A stretch of DNA of 64,000 nucleotides, from contig PTFA01000050.1 of NCBI GenBank assembly GCA_003342895.1, positions 2,098,560 through 2,162,559 on the forward strand, in the 5' to 3' direction. The notes under the pieces are model-generated. The model did not search any database, had not been told where the DNA came from, and saw nothing but the letters and a program-made list of their open reading frames with translations. A program made the translations under genes and the position numbers. This document shows, piece after piece, positions 26,836 through 40,900 of this stretch. Positions within the stretch are counted from its first letter, which is position 1. Each line of letters opens with the position of its first letter. This DNA comes from Casuarius casuarius. Lineage: Eukaryota; Chordata; Aves; Casuariiformes; Casuariidae.

Positions 26836-28859
26836 GTGTTGCACCCTTTAATACCACCTAATTATTCCTTGAATAATCTTTGGCCTCATTCTCCTTTGTG
26901 TTATAATTTCTTTAGCATGTTTTGAAAAGTTACCCCCACAACTAAGGTGATATAACTTACTGTGTAAGTACTGCTATCCCCACGGCAAAGAGGAATAAAA
27001 GAAATAACTCACTTGATCTCTTTCTCCGTTATGAGTTATCCTTTGTACTCCATGTAGCAAAGAACTGGAAAACATCTTAAAGTGTACTAACTTTGCTAAA
27101 TAAAGCCATTTTAAAATGTCTTATATTCTTAGAGTTATTACACTTCATGAAAAGACTCACATACAATCTCAGATAACATGGAGAATTTGCAGTCATAGTT
27201 AAGTTCATATCTGCAACTCTGGTTTCACCCACCCAGACTTCAGGGTTGATTTTTGTTTGTTTGTTTTACCAACAAAACTGCAGTTAGATGACCATTCTTG
27301 TAGGTCTGCTCTTTAGTTGACCAATGTCTTTGGGGCAATGTACAGCTATCAAAAAGAAAGCTTCCAGAATAGTAGCATAAGGTCAGTTGCTGCCAACCTT
27401 AATAACATCAAGGGCCCATACTTGTTTCCTCTCTTGTCCTACTTCACTATTGAATGAACTGGGAAAAAAGATCAGGAAATGGATTTGGCTAGGCGTGCTA
27501 AGAAATTTTTATAGGAGTACAAGATGAGGCAGGAATTTTTGCAATGTCTTTTCCTCTCCAGCTCAAAGAAAAGTTCTTTCCTTTTTAGAGACAAAGAAAG
27601 GTAGAAATTTACACTCGGCAACCAAGGCTAAAGGAGTAAAGTCTGAAAGACTAATTGTGAGATCTGACTCTGTACGAGCTTTGCTGAGTAGGCTCTGACT
27701 TGGAATTGCTGTCTTACTAGGACTTGATAAAAAGAACATAGAAGTCAATGGAAACAAACCTGTTGACTCTCCTGGGCTTTGTATCTCACCCAGAAAGTGC
27801 ATCACAGAATGATTTTAAGAGTAGTGAACAGCGCAAAGTCACCTTGGATCCTGAGCTGGTCTAAAAGCTTTCAGCCAACATTATTTTCCAGCTGTGTCAC
27901 TCTCCCTAACTATTGGTGTCACAAAGCATTACACCAAAGGTGTCAGCTGTAATTCATTTTCTTAAATATCTAACTTTAAAATGTGTGTCAGGCAATTTGT
28001 ATTATCTGTCAAACAACTGTCAGAGAGGGCCAAGAGGGGAACACCTGAGAGCAGTGTGGTGCTGAAAGATCTGTGCGTGGGAGTGCTGTGTCCAGTATGA
28101 ACAGCTACTTGAGTGAGCCCTGGGAAACCCATTCGCCCCACAATTCTAGTCTGCGCAGATGCAGGAAGTTTTGACGATCTTGGATCAGATTCTCTGGCTG
28201 CTGGATGGTCTCTGGTGGCCTTGGATAGTTGGCTACTGCTTACAACAGCTTTAGACTTGCCTTAAAGGGGCTCATAACACTTTACATCAGGAGCTGGAGT
28301 GTTAATCCTGACATTTTGGCCAAATTCTAATTATAGTTTATCTATCAGGAATTCTTTCAGAGTTTCAATTAATTATTCTTTGTAGAACAGTCCTCTGGCT
28401 TTCTAAATAGAAGCTTTACACCAGTATTCCTTTTGCTGTTAGTTCTCTACTACAGTGCATGAGGAGATACTCTCTCTAAAAAAAACCTGAGCTGCTTTGA
28501 AATCTGCCTTAATTGTATAGGAGTTTTTCTATAGAGTGTGATGAGAATTTTTCTTTGCCTCCTTTCCTGAATTTTTGTGTGGCTTTTCTCCACTCTTGAA
28601 GAGTAGCCACATTTCATTCAAGTATCGGACGTGCTTCATTGATGTCAGTATTAAGTCCCTGGAAATAATTGTGATTGTATAATGAATTCTGTAGTGGCAC
28701 GGAGGGGTGGAGCCTTTCTAGGATTAGGATTTCAATTTGAAGATTATAAGAGTTTAAATCTAGTTTATAAAATATTTAGGGATTTGTTTGTTAAAAGATA
28801 GTATATACTTCTACTACAACGATTTTCTGGATTGCATAATTGTGACTTGTAATAAACTC
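26836..28859. other. Non-coding desert, nothing firm
   Basis: A phrase at about 26960-27015 (AAGTACTGCTATCCCCACGG then AATAACTCACTTG) is weakly MIR-like in reverse orientation. Nothing else is recognised. Confidence 0.45.
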
Positions 28860-29290
28860 AGTCCTTATCAGTGCTGTTAGTTGTTGTTAAAATGAGTTTG
28901 GCCATATGCAGTAGTGTAGAAAATCATCTTTTAAGTATTTGTTCTAAAAATTATGGGCTTCTGTCATGGCATGAAAAGCTATGGAGGCATTAATTGTCTC
29001 TTCTGTTACTTCGCTAAACGAATCCATATAAAAAGAGCAGATTAAATTGACTGACCCTCATATATTTAATGATTGCTGCTATTCGACTAAGAAACATTTC
29101 TCAGGAAGCCGCTTGTCACAGGCTATCAATATTCTTTTAATCCCATGTTAGTTATTGGTGCACTTTGTTACTCTCCAAGATGGCCTGCCTCAAGTGGTTC
29201 TTCAGCTTCCACAGCAAGAAAATGAGATGCTAAATGGTTGCACAAAGAATTTGATTATAGTGTTTTAATTCCTGCCCTATGGATTTCCAA
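28860..29290. promoter_or_regulatory. Candidate conserved non-coding element
   Basis: Repeat-free sequence rich in homeodomain-like and POU-like AT words embedded in complex sequence, for example ATTAATTGTC, GCTAAACGAATCC and TTTAATGATTGC. The texture is that of known vertebrate enhancers, but no alignment supports it. Confidence 0.25.
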
Positions 29291-29342
29291 GATCGCTGAT
29301 CCTTTTTCTTCTTTAGTTATTATTATTGTCCTTCTCACTGAT

Positions 29343-29362
29343 TTTTTTTGTTGTTGTTGTTG
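29343..29362. repeat. Short T-run and (TTG)n tract
   Basis: A T run followed by about four TTG units. Confidence 0.85.
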
Positions 29363-32300
29363 ACAGAAGTATTTTATTTCTTTTTGTCAAATTGTATTTT
29401 GGTCTGATTTACCTTCCTTCAGGAAATGTTGGACTTCTACACAGTTTTGCTTTAACTATTCATGTCAGAATATTACTATCTGCGTTATTATTTACTTGTT
29501 GTTCACAGTTAGCATTATGATCTTCAGACATCTGAGAATACACAGAGAAGGATATAAGATATTTCAGGCTTTTTTCACAGTTTGTATCTGCTGGAAAATT
29601 GAATTTCATATAGGGCATGAATGTTGAGAATGAGATGACGACTTTGTCAAGGTGTCTATCTTTAATATGGTGATTACTGGCTGTTTCTAGGCTCTTGTTT
29701 TATTTTTAAGCAATGCAGATTCCTGTGATATTAGTCTGATAAGTGTCCCCTTGAGTCAGTAAAAAGAGCATAGTAACCTTTGTTTACTTACTTAGACCGT
29801 GTATTTATTCCACTCTGGTCACCTTAGTAAACACAGTTAAGGACTGATCTTGCAAAATACTGAACACTGTGGCCCAGATCCAGAAAATAATTTAAGTGAA
29901 TGCACAGTCATTTAGTAGTCAAAAGAGTATGCACTTGCTAAAAATTAAGCAAATGCTTATTTGTTTTATTGGAGTTTGGGATTGAGTTTGCTGTGACATA
30001 AACTACTGTAGTGGCTTCAGATGGAATGGGATTAGTCCCTGCAACTGTCATTTGTTTCTTTTTGCTCCAAGAAGAACTATGTTTTGGTTGTTCAGTTTCA
30101 TTTATTTTTGCCCATATAATTTCTTCTATTATGTAGGGAATTGTTTTTCTTTTTATCAAGAATAGGAGAAAAGTCTTATAAACTTGTTGTAATTTAAATG
30201 CAGTTAGCCTTTAAAGATGATTAAGAATTGAGCATGATAGTGAATGACCATGTTTGAGCATAAAATACTCTGCAGAAAGCAGTTTTGAGTTTTAAATTCT
30301 GTCACAAAAATGCAAAAGTATTATACAGAACTTCTGTTCCAAGATGTACCCATTCAAACCTTGAAAATTTAAAATAGTGAGGCAAAATTATTTTCAAAAA
30401 TACTTGCTTGAAACTGTTAAAGCTCTGATGGAGTGTTGTGTGTGTACACCCAAGGAGAGAAAAGGGAATCCCAAGTTACTTTTAAGAAAAAGTTAGATGG
30501 GAAATACTAAGCAAACAGAGTCTTTCACACCATTGCATGTTTAAGGAGCCAGGCAAGTTTTTAATTCAGTCAGACCATAGTTTGTAAAAATGTAACTTTG
30601 GTGTTGATGTCTCTGATAGGATGAAGTTTACTTAGGTATTTTCTGTTTTTAAAGCTTCATTCCTGCTACATTACAATCCATCATTTCTTTGTTTCTCTCA
30701 TGTACATTCTTGTTGTAAGCGCTTGATCATTCTTTCTATAAGAAACGTATAGAAATGCCAAGTTTACTGGAAAAAAGATCTTAGATTTGGCTAGATGTCA
30801 TCCAAAAGCAAGAAATGCATACAGGCCTTGTGTTGTGACTCCAGTGTATAAAAATGCTTAAGAAGGCGGCTCTCCTGAGACTAAATCTTAAATAAGCATG
30901 ATTTGGAACATTATGAATCAAGCTACTCTTTCAACTGTAGACGTGTCATGGAAATTCTTTGGTTTCTCTTTTTATTTAGACTTCAAAATCTCAAACCTAC
31001 AATTAACTTGTTTAGAAAGGAAAAAAACCCAACAGCTCTAATTTGATTTAAGCTCTTGAAAGCATGGGAGTTCACAGGCACAATCCTATTCTGGGTCAGC
31101 CAGGCCTTGCTGCAGTGTGCTGCTGCTGTCGGCGCATTCTGTCCATAGATGCTTGTCATTTTAAAACTAGTTTAAAACTATTGTTTAAAACTATTTTGTC
31201 AAAGAAACAGATTGGAGGGAGCTACTTGATGTAACAATCTACAGTGCTGTGTAAATATGCTGTAGCTGAATGTTGTAAAATACTGTCAGCTTTGCAGAAC
31301 AGCAGAGGCCCAGACTGTGGAGCAAGGCTCATTAATAATGCTGGAGTGCCTATATAGTGCTTTGAAAATGAGAATTTTGCCCTCTTTTTCTAGGAGTAAA
31401 TTGGGTCAGAGTGTTCCCAGAATTTACATTTCAATTAAAAATCCCAATAATAACACATTGTGCTTATAGTGAATGATTCCTACTCAGCGAAAGATGATAT
31501 CTCCTGTTACTTTGTTAAAGAAAAGCCCCTTCATTCCAAAAGCCCACACATCAGTGGTAAGAACTCTTCTTCCTTGTTTGTCGTCTTCAGATAACTTAAA
31601 CCTGTGTAAAGGTAATGCACTGTAATCAGACCTCAGACTTTCATTGATATGTTAGATATGTTTAAGTCCGTATGTTTTGGTCTTTAGAGGTTTTTGGAAA
31701 TAAAAAAGAAAACAAAACTTTTCTTGTTTTCTTTTAAACTTACCCACACCTGAAAAATTAGACAAATGATCCTTTTTCCTTTAAGGGAATTGCTCTTTTT
31801 GTGTGGGGAGGAATTGCTCTAAGTTATGCTATACAGAACAGCTCATGCTTACAGTCTCCTTTTTTTCACAAAGGTTTGCAAATTCTTAATTAAAATGCTA
31901 TTATCTCTGGACCACCAAAAACTCTTTTCCTGTCAACCCCAAAAGAAGAATAATGTCAATCACAGATTTTATTAGTTACACTTCTTTTCGTGTACACTGT
32001 TTTATTTGCAGAATAGTCACATTCACCATATGGGGTCATTTCTCTTAGTTAAAGTGCAGGTAATTTTTTTAACAAACTTTTCAGAATAAGTATAGAGATT
32101 CAAACAGTAGCTCTCTACATGTGTAAGTAGCATCCGTGAGGCTGAACATTAATGTATAGAAATCAAATTAGATTAAGCTGACCATTGTCATCTCAAATTG
32201 TGGTGAAACACAGTGGTAGTTATTCTGTTGTTGAGATATCCAAGTGAAAGGTAAAATAGGTAAAGGAAGCAGAGGTAGGCTGCTATGACAAGTCATAAGT

Positions 32301-32393
32301 CTGTTAATACCCATAATGGACAAGGAAATAAACATTCCTCTATTTATTGCAGCAAACAGGCTTGAGATTCTAGATTTATTCTGGTATTCTGAT

Positions 32394-32394
<1 letters not shown>
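29363..32394. other. Non-coding desert; triple decamer repeat at 31160-31193
   Basis: No gene is seen. TTTAAAACTA occurs three times within 34 bases (31160-31169, 31171-31180, 31184-31193). A GGCCCAGATCC fragment near 29872 may be another copy of the old repeat seen at 26335. Confidence 0.5.

Positions 32395-32422
<28 letters not shown>
32395..32422. repeat. Poly(T) tract, 28 bases
   Basis: Uninterrupted T run. On the - strand no AATAAA precedes it at a useful distance. Confidence 0.95.
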
Positions 32423-32425
<3 letters not shown>

Positions 32426-35400
32426 GCAATGCCATATGAATACTTGCAAATATTCCTTGGTAATCAGTAAAGGCAGACCTCAAGCAATATTATTTCTTGT
32501 TGGTATTTTTTGATTTGGTTGTGTATGAAGAGATGGCAAAAACTGGAGAGGGAATGGCTTTTAATAAGTCCTCAGAATCCCCTTTGTGCGAACAACCACC
32601 CTGTTCTCAACTTTCTGAAACGAAGTAAGAATTCCCCCCTTGGACTAATGCAAGGACTCTCCTAACAGTTAAGTTGTATGCTTTCCCTCCCTGGCAGGAA
32701 CCATTCTGCCTTGCAGTATGTGTGAAAGCTCAGTGCGGATTTCAAGGAAAACCTTTTCTGTCTCTCTGAAGGTCTGCACTTTGGTAATTCCAGTTCTGTA
32801 TGGCTGAGTTCTCCCACTGGTCAGATTTAATCAACTAAGTGTTGTACTCTGTATTGCATAAAACTGTACCAGATAATGTTCAGAAGTAGATGCTTGATTA
32901 CAGCTTTCCCTTGTTTCCCCTCTTCCTCTGTTTTCCATCACACTGTGTCAGAACCCTGTGAAATCGCAGACCCAGGCACACCTCTCTGCCACACTGCAAA
33001 TGCGTGTGCATCCCTTCACTAATTGTAAAGGGATGCCAAATTCTGGTGGATCCTGCTGTCTCATCTCACCTACATATTAATATTAATGGATCTTGTACAT
33101 TGCAAATTTTAGCAACAAGATCTTGATATGCCAAAATGTTTGAGTGGTATGCCAGATTTTTTTTTTTTTTTATTTGTCTCTGGCTTACTAATAGCCATCT
33201 TGATTTATCAAGTCAGAGCTTCAAACCAGCAACAGTTGCTAAGTGTGTGGTACTTCTGAAAGTAAAGCCAGGCATCTCAGCTCTAGCTATAGGCAACCAA
33301 ATTTAGGATCTTGAGCAAAAACTTTTATTGCAGAAATAATTATTAATTTATCAAGAAATGACAAAAGGCATGTTTTTATAAGCAAAGAAACATAAATGTA
33401 ACATAAATGTTTGCCACATAGGTAATCAGCTTCATATTTCTTGCAAGTGTCTTTAGTCATATTTATGATAGTATTCAGATTGATTTAAAAAATTTTATTG
33501 AACGATTTTGCAATATCCACTTATTAATCCAAAATAAAATCCAAAGTTAAGGCTTTTTGTAGAGTTTTAAAATATTTTAAAATACTTAATTTCCTAGCCT
33601 TTTTTTTTTTAGCTTCGTGCCATTTAGTGGGGATTGTTTATCATGCTACATTGTCAAAGATAAGTGACTTCATCAAAAACATCCATATGCTGTTTGCATT
33701 TCCACCACAGAGAGAAAAACCCATAGGCAGAGCTGGCTATTTGAATGCTGTTTGAAAAAGACATCAAAATATCATCTGATGATCCATTCTACTTTTACCT
33801 TTGTGCAAAGGATCCTACATACTGTCATAAGGTATTACTCAGTATGACTGTCCTGGTTCCAGCAAGTAGTTGGATTAAATTCTGTGGGATCCATTCTATA
33901 AGAAGAATAAGAATATGACTGCCAGTGAGTGTATTTTAGCCTAGTCCTGTTTAAATTCAGGCATGTAACGTTATGCATGCTCATGATGATTTTGCTGTAT
34001 TACATTGATTCTTTATCATTTTTAGAATTACGCTGTTAAGTAGCCTGCTCATTATATATGAACTGGGAAACATAATTACTCTGGAATTTGAATTTATATT
34101 ATTGTTCTTTTGGGTTTCTTTTAGTACATAAATGATTCAATGTGAATATATCTTTAAACCTTATATGAAGAGTTTCGCTATTTGCTTAGTTTTCTCTCCT
34201 GGCTGGTGTTAGTCCTTGTCGTAGCTTCTGTCTGGGTAGTTTCTTCTATCTGTCCTCATTAGGTTAAATCAATCAGACTTTGAGGTAATAGGAAGTTAGA
34301 GGAGAATTATGTTAACATTTACGATCAGCGCTATAAATAATGCTAAAGTATGTTTATTACCTTGTCTTAAGAAAATTCAGCATTCCTGATAATGTTGCCT
34401 CAGAGTTCAGTACTTTGAGCAAGACAACATGTGGGGTAGTCTTCTTTTTAGTGCAAGTAGTAACACAAGAGTATACCTCATGAGTCTTCTGATTAAAACA
34501 ATAAAATCAATTTTTTTCTCCCAGCATTCAGGGACAAAGAGTCTTTGACACATGCTTACATGCAGTACCATATGCACAGTCAATGCTGGAATATTTTCTA
34601 TTCTTTGTGTAAAGCGATGAATACATCTAAAAAATCTGAGTTTGTATTTGGATAGAGTAATCATTTCATTTTCAGGTGCATGCGTGAACCATTAGGCCAG
34701 AAAAAAAATCAAGCTATGTATGTGCTAGAGTACAAAGAAAGAATATAAGAAAATGTATCTGAATTAGATATTATCAATGGAGTATTTGGTTCAGGTCAAG
34801 TCCCTCAAAAAATTTGGTGTAGCATTCTTTCCCAACCTTCCTTTTTTTCCCCCTTCCCTTCAAAGTTGCCTCTGGCTGTGATTTTCTTAAGCTTCTGGCT
34901 GAAGAGATTCCACATTTCAGAAGAAAACCAACTAATACAACTTAATCCTGTCCATCTACCTGTCCTACTGCTTCTACCTCTGGAAAATTCTGGTTCAGAC
35001 TTGTATAGTCTGATTGTTCATTTTGTTTCTTGGACAGGTCGGTGAAGTACAGAAATACATAAAGATACTGATGTTTTAAAGGATCACTTTCAGCAGCAGC
35101 TCTTAAAGAATAAACATGTTCTTGGCAGGCTCAAACATCTCTGAGTTTGGAGAGCAGCTGGCACGTCTTTCTCCACTTCTCCCTATCCTTTCTCCCCTGG
35201 TTCTGCTGGGACTTCCAGTGCACTATTATGGCTAAAATACCTGGAGGTCATCTTAATTTATTTCCATCTTTGGTATAGTTTTTTGGGTAAAATCTTGGCT
35301 TCACTGAAGTTGAAAGACTTCACTTAGGCCAAGACTTCAAGGAGGTTATTTGTTTAGCCATCACTGCATCCACCGATGTCCTTTTTTGTTTTTGGGGGTT

Positions 35401-36309
35401 TTTTTACCAGGTTTACTTTTCTTTTTTTCTATGTTTTCAGTCCTTCCCACTGAATCACACTTCTGACTTGCTGTATTGTTTAGGGAATTTTCAATTTGGA
35501 TGTTAGCATCTGAGATTTAAGGTATCTTCTAATAGCATTCATCTCTTATACACTAACTTGTAAGTTTCTTGAGCACCTTTAAAAATATTGCCATTTTTTT
35601 CATTCTTTGTAAGGATTAGGAAGAAAAATCTACTTTGAATAGCTTTTCATGTGACAATGCGTAATCATTTATGCATGTAAACGGGTCAACAGTTGGATAA
35701 CATGTTCAATGTTGCAAAGCACTCAAGTCCAGTTGCTTGAGTCAGTTGTATATGCAACATGTAATATATGTGTGCAAGTGTGTGTGTGCATGTGTGTGTA
35801 TACGATTTATGATTAGATAGAATAAAAGGGCTAAGAACCCATGAATGTCACCAGCACCCATAAATCCTCTTCATGGACAGGCTCATGTGAAACAAAACAT
35901 AAGCGAAAAGTGTACAGAGACTGTGTGGATCGCAGTGGGAGCATGTCTGCCTTCTTCATTTAGAATAAGTAATAAATGTTTCTCTGAAATATTGCTCCCT
36001 TGTTGTCCATGTAATTCAGTCTGGCTCCAGGTTTCAGACTCTTCTCTGATGGTCTAATGTATGACAAGAAAGTTGTAGTGCCTCATCAGAAGGTCATAGC
36101 CATTGTGACTTATTGCACATCTAGGTCCTAAGCAGTAGATTATAAGAAGAGATGCCTCTGGGGACAGTTGTGGATAGATTCAGGAGCGAAAGTTATTTCA
36201 TGGTTTCATGCAAGGTAGACTACATAGAAGGCCTAGAAGGCCTACAAAACCCAAGGTGTGTAGGAGGAGTGAGTGGAAGGAGGATGATCTTCTATGGAAT
36301 GGTTTTTTG
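32423..36309. other. Non-coding desert with simple repeats
   Basis: No gene is recognised. T runs lie at 33157-33171 and about 33600-33611, and an interrupted TG microsatellite at 35767-35801. Confidence 0.55.
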
Positions 36310-36396
36310 TTTTTTTTTTTTTTTTNNNNNNNNNNNNNNNNNNNNNNNNNNNNNNNNNNNNNNNNNNNNNNNNNNNNNNNNNNNNNNNNTTTTTTT
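36310..36396. other. Assembly gap of 64 N within a poly(T) tract
   Basis: Unknown bases fill 36326-36389. The left flank is a T run and the right flank resumes in T7, so the gap probably reflects failed sequencing through a long homopolymer. The gap length may be an estimate. Confidence 0.97.
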
Positions 36397-37926
36397 CCTA
36401 TTGGAGTTTTGAAATAATGGTACAGACTGCAAACTATTGGGAGAATTCAGGCAAATGTATTTGCCTTCTGATTAAAACAAATCTAGAGCTGGTTAAAAAA
36501 ATTCTGTTTTTAAAGTGTTCTATTAAAACTGCATTTGGTTCATATTCCAGATTCATGGTCAGCCCACTTTAATAAATGGGAGAAAAACAGATCTGGTATT
36601 AAAAGAAAAATAAAATATTCCATTTTCTACTTTTTAAGATAAGATTCTTAATGAATGATATATCCAAGATTTCAACCCTCAAGAATATCTGTTATTTGGA
36701 CAGAGTTTAGCTTTTCATCAAAATACATTTATTTCTCAGAATTAATCAGATTTGTGCATTGGTCTTTGAAAAAATTAGTAGGCAGTTTATTCTGAACTTA
36801 AGTTGGAACTATGATCTTTGTAACTCATTGTGAGTGTGCCTATTCCAGTTGCCTTACTGAGTTATGGAGTGCGGTATTTTACCACCAATATGGTATCATT
36901 CCTATACAGCAGTGATTTATTTTATGTTCAACTTTACTGGAAATGACAGGACTGCAAACCTTAAGGAAGATATAGAGTGGCAATTTCCATAGCAGCAGTT
37001 TCTGAGCTATTGTTGCTGGGAGACCTGTAAGTCCATACCCGTAGGAGGCAGTACAATCAAGTGCACAAGTGTAGAAAACTACAGAGCTGGCCCACATATG
37101 GGTATACCACTCCCTGGCCTTTTTGGAGAGAGGCAATTTCCTAAATATTCCTTAATAAAAGATCTTTTTCATATCAATAGGGGAGAAGCAGAGGTAGAAA
37201 GGAATAGAGCAAAGTAAGTGCAGAGCTGAGTGACTGGGACTTTGGGGAAATTATCCAGTATGCAATGTAAGGTCATATGCAACTCTTCGCCATCTTGTAT
37301 GTAAACAATTCACCGGAATTGCCACATGCTCTTCATTCTCTCTGTAGGTCCACAGCATTACTCAAAGGAGGATGACAATCGTAATTATAAGGAGATAGTT
37401 ATACTCTTACAGGTTTGTTGCCCTTCAGTCAGGGTGGATACAGAGTGGAAGTTTCAAACCAGTGAGTTCTGGGGAGTTTTGTGTGTGTCGCTTAGTTGGG
37501 AATTTTTTGTCTTTGAATTTTTCATGTTTGGAGCTGAAAAGAACCACTTATCTCCTCATGAGTCTTTTATAAGAAGAGTTGTGTGCAAACCTGTGATCCT
37601 ACAGTGTTCAAATTTTTCATGGCTAGTTAGTAGCCAAGAGCTGGAGTTCTTAGACTACCACAAGAAAAATTATTGCAGTATTTCTAGTTGTGATCATCTA
37701 CAGAATCCCCAAAAGCTCATGCTTATATCAGTTTTGTACATTTGAGGAATCTGAGAAGTTTGCATGAAAATATTGCAATGCTCATCTTGGCCTCTGAAAT
37801 ATATTAAATTTTTCTGCTGTATCTCAAAGTTGTCTGCGTATAAAAATCAACTTAATTTTACCAAGTCATTTGTATATAATTGTCTGATTAACAGTAATCA
37901 TGCTTTTTCTGCTCAGACAATAAATC
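36397..37926. other. Non-coding desert, nothing recognised
   Basis: AT-rich unique sequence. A 139-codon + frame at 37326-37745 shows no recognised domain, and its composition (Cys, Phe, Leu and Ser rich) suggests chance. Confidence 0.5.
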
Positions 37927-37945
37927 TTTTTTTTTTTTTTTTTTT
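37927..37945. repeat. Poly(T) tract, 19 bases
   Basis: Uninterrupted T run. Confidence 0.95.
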
Positions 37946-40900
37946 ACTGTGAGGCAATATACAAACTTATCAAAACCCTGTAAACCACACAGTATTTCCT
38001 AAAAGACATTTCTGATGTCTTATGTGCAATAGAATTGTAATCACCTGTATTTAAAACTAATAGATTTGAAATAACCTACAGGCTTCCAGTTTAATGAGAG
38101 CTAGATTAATGAAAAAAGACCTTTTACCTCAGATTGCATGACAACATTTTCAAATTACATTCCTGAAACAGAGAATTCACTTATTCCGAGTAATTGGATG
38201 CTGACTAGGGTTAATATGTACAATGTCCTTAAATGAAAATGTTCTATTGTAAGTGGGACTGTATGATACCTGAGGCATTCTCAATAGATTTGGTTGGGCT
38301 CTGAGTTAATTATACTGCTTGCTATTTTTTGAATGAATTCAAGCATGAATTCTACACAGTAAAGATTGGGATAATTATATTCAATTCTGCTTGGTGCCCC
38401 GCTGAATGAATTGACCTTTTAGATAAAACTAGTCTCTTGAGCAGGAAACCTGAAGAAAGCCTGCACAAAGCAGCCAGATGCAGCTGGGGGTTGGGGGGCT
38501 GGGGAGAAGCTTTAAATAAATTTTAAAAAATGCTGAACGAGTAGGAGCATCAGAAAGATTGATTTTTAGTCATGGAAAAAGTATTCCTGTTTTGGCAGTG
38601 GTTTTGTATATGCAGTACATAACGTTATAATTTAAAGACATTGATTTTTCTAAGCTGTTTTCTCATCAGTAATATGACTAAAAAGAAGCAGTGGTAAAGC
38701 ACTAGAAAAGTTCAGTGTACACAGGTGTCCCACACTTCAGCAAGGTACCGTAATCACAAGCTGTGACCACAGACATGGTGCCAATAATGCTGACAGCACG
38801 ACTGACTGTCTCATTGCACATGCAAGACTAAAAGAGGACTCTTAGGAAAGACAATATTTTCAAAAGGATTGCTTCAAAAGAAAAAGAGGGGGAGGACTCC
38901 CAAGGACCAACAGAGCAGTTGTTGTGAATGCAAACCTGCAGAGTGCCCTTTGAGGGCAGAGTGCTGTATTAACTTGTCACCTGTTGCATTCCCATGCATT
39001 CTGGAGGGATCCAAAATTAACATGAAACACACTCCTCCCCACCCCCCCACCCCCACCTTTCTGCAAAACTGGTTTTGCTTATTATAAAGCAACCATGACA
39101 AAAATAGCTAAAGCCCTCTTTTGTTTAGATAGCTTATTTTCTGTCATGGTGATAAGTCCTACATAAGTGCATAGAATGGCAATCTTCTGTGTTTACAAAG
39201 GGGGATGGGAAGGAGACAGATTTTTGAGAATTTTTGTAGTCTACACATTTTCCTCTGAGGATGTCTACAGCCAGCATGAAGTACTTCTGTAACTGCAACG
39301 TGTACGTTTTTTAAATAACTTTCACTGTGGAACTGAGGATGACAGTGAAGTTTATAGCATAGTGTAGGGTTTTTTACACAAAACCAAAAATATATTTGTT
39401 TATTTACATTATTTAGGCAAAAATAATCCAGAAGGTTAGTCTCACAAAACTTCATGCATGTAAATAATTCTTCCTCTCATACATAGTTTCTTGTTGGTGA
39501 GATGTCAGTAAGGCAGCAGGATTTAGCCCATGATGTTAGCTGGATTTATGATAAGGGCAAGCATTTGTAACAATGTTTTTGATGGGGTTCCAGTCTCTTA
39601 ACTGTGTACATTATCTGCTACTGATACATCATTTATGTAGAGAATACAGTTGTCACTCACTTCATTTAATTAGATTATGGATGCTAAATTATCTACTAAC
39701 ATAAAATGTGCTTTTATACTGCAGATTACAAAGGTTTTAAGAAGTTTAATATGCCACTTTTTAATTGGTGAACAGTACCCTAAAGGATTCATCTTTTTTT
39801 TTCTTTTAACTGCAGTAGCATGCAAACACACCATAATATTACTAAAGATGGTTAGTTGAAAATGGGATTTGGGTCAGTGAAGCTGACTATGATTTATTTT
39901 GCATAAAAAAGATCTAGGAGGTATAAAATGGTAAATATAGTAATCAAAGGCTTATATTTTGGCAGTGAGATCACTGAGTTGAAAACTGAATATCTTCTGG
40001 TCTTTACACTCCAGTTAGCTACAGTCATTTAGGTAGACGAACAGTGTATTTATTGCATATGGTTCCAAGTTTGTAATGACTATTAATGTGGAATAGCCTA
40101 TTTTCTGCTCTGTCTTCCAACTCATTACATGTATAATCTTCTATGTGTAGGGTGCTGCCACACCTTACTGCATAAATTCTTTGCCTTATTTATGTCTGCA
40201 CTTAGTTGTACAGCTGGTAAGTCATTTGTTCAGAAGTAGTTAATGGTTGGTTTTGATCCTTAGACTGTGAAACAGGGATTCACAAAATGGTTATGGTCCC
40301 AATAAATTACTCTGAAATATTGGGAACAACTTCAAGGATCTGATTTGAGCATCTAAATTAATGCTAAATACTTGGTTTTTTTCTAGTCTTGGTAGTATTT
40401 TATTGTTGAAAGCTAAAGACCTTTAGAAAGGTTTAGCTATTTATAAGAATGCCTAGGAACACCTTTCCCCCCTCACATTGGCCTCTCCTCTTGTTACAAG
40501 GCTACACAAGCAAATTTGATACCTAACTAAGACTCCTAAAAACATCATTTGAATATCCTGTATTCTCACAGTTCTTCTCCAAGATCCACTGAGAGTTCAC
40601 CTAAGACACTTCAATTGCAAAATCTGCAGATGCTTATGCTGTTCATAGGATTACTCCTGTATAAATGAGCTATGTCAGCCCTTCTAATTATCTATCATGC
40701 ATAAAATACCTGCTAGATGATTCCTAGCAGGTGTAAGGCCAGATCCTGAGATGTGATTCAGACAACTGCTTGCACTGAAATCAGCAACACTAGTTAATTA
40801 TTACCCATTGGAGCAAGAGCTGCAGTTCTGGATGCAGTTTGCAGATGGGCTTCCAGCACTGCTAAATGTGTTTTCCAAAATAATGATTCCCTCATCATTC

